Positions 3,949 through 5,444 of a DNA stretch of 5,444 bases are shown piece after piece. Both the position numbers and the translations under genes were made by a program. Origin of the DNA: Fibrobacteraceae bacterium (GTDB lineage Bacteria > Fibrobacterota > Fibrobacteria > Fibrobacterales > Fibrobacteraceae); contig JABUUT010000056.1 of NCBI GenBank assembly GCA_021443045.1, forward strand, positions 21,969 through 27,412, written 5' to 3'. Every line of letters starts with the position of its first letter. The first letter of the stretch is position 1. The notes under the pieces are model-generated. The model was not told the DNA's origin. It saw only the letters and a list, made by a program, of their open reading frames with translations, and ran no database searches.

Positions 3949-5444
3949 ATGTCAAGCAGCGTTACCCAAATCAAGACGATGCGGCCCGTAAACCGTGCCA
4001 TCTACGCATACACTACTCCAAACGACAAATCTCACGACGGATGGATAAAAATCGGCGACACTGAAGTCAACATCGGAGAAAATCTGAACAAGGCCGTCAG
4101 CGACCGTGTCAAGCAACAGACTCATACATCCAATACGTTTGCGAACATTGAGTGGACTGGCAAGGCAGAATTTGAAGACGATTCCACACCATTCCGTGAT
4201 TACGATTTCCATAAATACCTGACAAACAAGCAGGATATTGAACGCAAACCCAAAACCGAATGGTTCAAGACCGACGCTACTACATCTAAAAATCACTTCC
4301 GCGATTTTAAGGAAAATCACGGAATCCTTACCGAAATGGAAGGTGTCGAAATTTATGAACTTCGCGATGAACAAGAAGAAGCCGTCAGAAAGACCGCCAA
4401 TTATTTCGACAACCACAAACTGGTGAAAATTCTGAAAAAGGACAAGGCACCCGAATTTCTGTGGAACGCAAAGCCACGCTTCGGAAAGACGCTTACCGCA
4501 TACGATTTTTGCAAGCGTGTTAATGCAAGGAACGTACTTATATTGACCAACCGCCCAGCCATTGCCGATAGTTGGTATAGCGATTACGCCCGTTTCGTCG
4601 GGACTGAAGGCGGCTACTACTTTGTAAGCCAGGTGGATGTTTTCAAAAAGAACCCGCAAAGATACAAGCATGTTTTAACGAGGGAAGAGTTCACTCACGC
4701 CGCAAACAAAGAACGGCTGGGCTGCATCGAGTTCATCTCCTTGCAAGACCTCAAGGGAGCAAAGGCCTTTGGCGGTGATTACGAGAAACTCCGCGAAGTT
4801 TCTGAACTTGATTGGGATGTTCTCATCTTGGACGAGGCTCACGAAGGTGTAGAAACCGACAAGACAGATGTAGCCTTGGAACGAATCAAGCGCAGGTTTA
4901 CACTGAACCTATCCGGGACCCCGTTCAAGATGCTTGCATCCGACAAATTCCCCGAAGAGGCTATATTCAACTGGACATACGCCGATGAACAAGAACGAAA
5001 GCGGGAATTTGCCGAAAAGGGTGTAGAAAATCCTTACGAGGACTTGCCAAAACTCAACCTGTTCACCTACCAGATGTCCGATATGATGGGTGCAAAGGCG
5101 AATGCAGGAACTCTTATTGATGATGAGGAAACGCAATACTACTTTGACTTGAACGAATTTTTCAAGACCAATGCTTCGGGGTATTTTGAACATCTGGACG
5201 ACGTAAAAAAATTCCTGGATACGCTCACCGACGAGAAATGCAAAAAATATCCGTTCTCAACAGAAGAACTCAGAAACCAGCTCAAGCATACTTTTTGGCT
5301 TTTGAATCGTGTCGATTCAGCCATAGCCCTGAAAAAGCTTTTGACACAGCACCCCGTATTCAAGGAATATACGGTTGTCCTTGCTGTAGGAAATGGCGAC
5401 GAAGAACAGGAAAACCAGAAAGCGATTACCGCCGTCCGCGAAGC
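3949..5444 (+). CDS. Restriction subunit: GIY-YIG/T5orf172-like domain plus DEAH-box SF2 helicase (cut by window end)
   Basis: The frame is open from 3949 to the window edge, showing 498 residues without the C-terminus. Residues 17-106 resemble a T5orf172-type GIY-YIG nuclease: AIYAY (17-21), GWIKIGDT (31-38), R53 in SDRVKQQ, FRDYDFHKYL (82-91) and TEWF (103-106). An SF2 motor follows: ELRDEQ (137-142, Q-motif-like), KPRFGKT (175-181, Walker A variant), DEAH (295-298), SGTPF (322-326, motif III) and the start of the second RecA domain at about 445 (LKHTFWLLNRVDSA). It should translocate on DNA and cut unmodified sites, acting with the two methyltransferase chains. The ATG at 3949 has AAGGAG (3935-3940) 8 bases upstream; the ATG at 3941 meets a stop at once. 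The gap from the previous stop is 12 bases. The nuclease assignment is less certain than the helicase. Confidence 0.85.
   Translation, partial: MSSSVTQIKTMRPVNRAIYAYTTPNDKSHDGWIKIGDTEVNIGENLNKAVSDRVKQQTHTSNTFANIEWTGKAEFEDDSTPFRDYDFHKYLTNKQDIERKPKTEWFKTDATTSKNHFRDFKENHGILTEMEGVEIYELRDEQEEAVRKTANYFDNHKLVKILKKDKAPEFLWNAKPRFGKTLTAYDFCKRVNARNVLILTNRPAIADSWYSDYARFVGTEGGYYFVSQVDVFKKNPQRYKHVLTREEFTHAANKERLGCIEFISLQDLKGAKAFGGDYEKLREVSELDWDVLILDEAHEGVETDKTDVALERIKRRFTLNLSGTPFKMLASDKFPEEAIFNWTYADEQERKREFAEKGVENPYEDLPKLNLFTYQMSDMMGAKANAGTLIDDEETQYYFDLNEFFKTNASGYFEHLDDVKKFLDTLTDEKCKKYPFSTEELRNQLKHTFWLLNRVDSAIALKKLLTQHPVFKEYTVVLAVGNGDEEQENQKAITAVRE

Noticed and set aside
3952..4671. Minus-strand open frame of 239 codons
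   Set aside because: It lies opposite the restriction helicase gene, whose frame carries Walker A, DEAH and SGTPF motifs and a good ribosome binding site. The minus frame is hydrophobic shadow sequence.

Overview
The window looks like an accessory (defence-type) segment of a Gram-negative, moderate-GC bacterium. I favour a Fibrobacter-like host. This rests on remembered similarity of the intergenic repeats at 11-100 and about 1094-1240 to dispersed repeats of that genus, so it is an inference and not a database result. The clear Shine-Dalgarno sequences (GAGGAGG, AAGGAG, GGGAG) argue against a typical Bacteroidetes host.

Layout. 1-202: non-coding, holding a repeat-like stretch, a plus-strand terminator for a gene lying left of the window, and a weaker hairpin at the end of the minus-strand operon. 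203-970 (minus strand): a two-gene toxin-antitoxin-like operon, a UPF0175-type small protein followed after 3 bases by a DUF3368/PIN-like protein, with a good promoter at 1007-1035. 971-1930: about 960 bases without a convincing gene. The left part (about 1055-1240) is GC-rich palindromic repeat sequence. The right part (about 1286-1930) is unusually structured: a 50-bp element present twice, 265 bp apart, each copy folding into the same two-tier hairpin and each followed by hairpins and a plus-strand poly-T terminator. A further hairpin partly buries the ribosome binding site of the next gene.

1931-5444 (plus strand): a restriction-modification operon of three tightly packed genes. The first two together make one gamma-type N6-adenine methyltransferase split into two chains: motif X and motif I in the first, NPPY motif IV onward plus target recognition region in the second, joined by an ATGA overlap. 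The third, cut by the window edge, is a restriction subunit with a GIY-YIG/T5orf172-like N-terminus fused to an SF2 helicase. The middle gene turns strongly AT-rich just after NPPY, as if its specificity region had been exchanged.

Working model. The two methyltransferase chains modify and recognise the target site, and the helicase-nuclease cuts unmodified DNA. The tandem structured RNA elements and terminators ahead of the operon look like a leader that could control its transcription by attenuation, with the terminal hairpin tuning translation of the first gene. This RNA layer is the least expected part of the window. It is inferred only from base-pairing read by eye.
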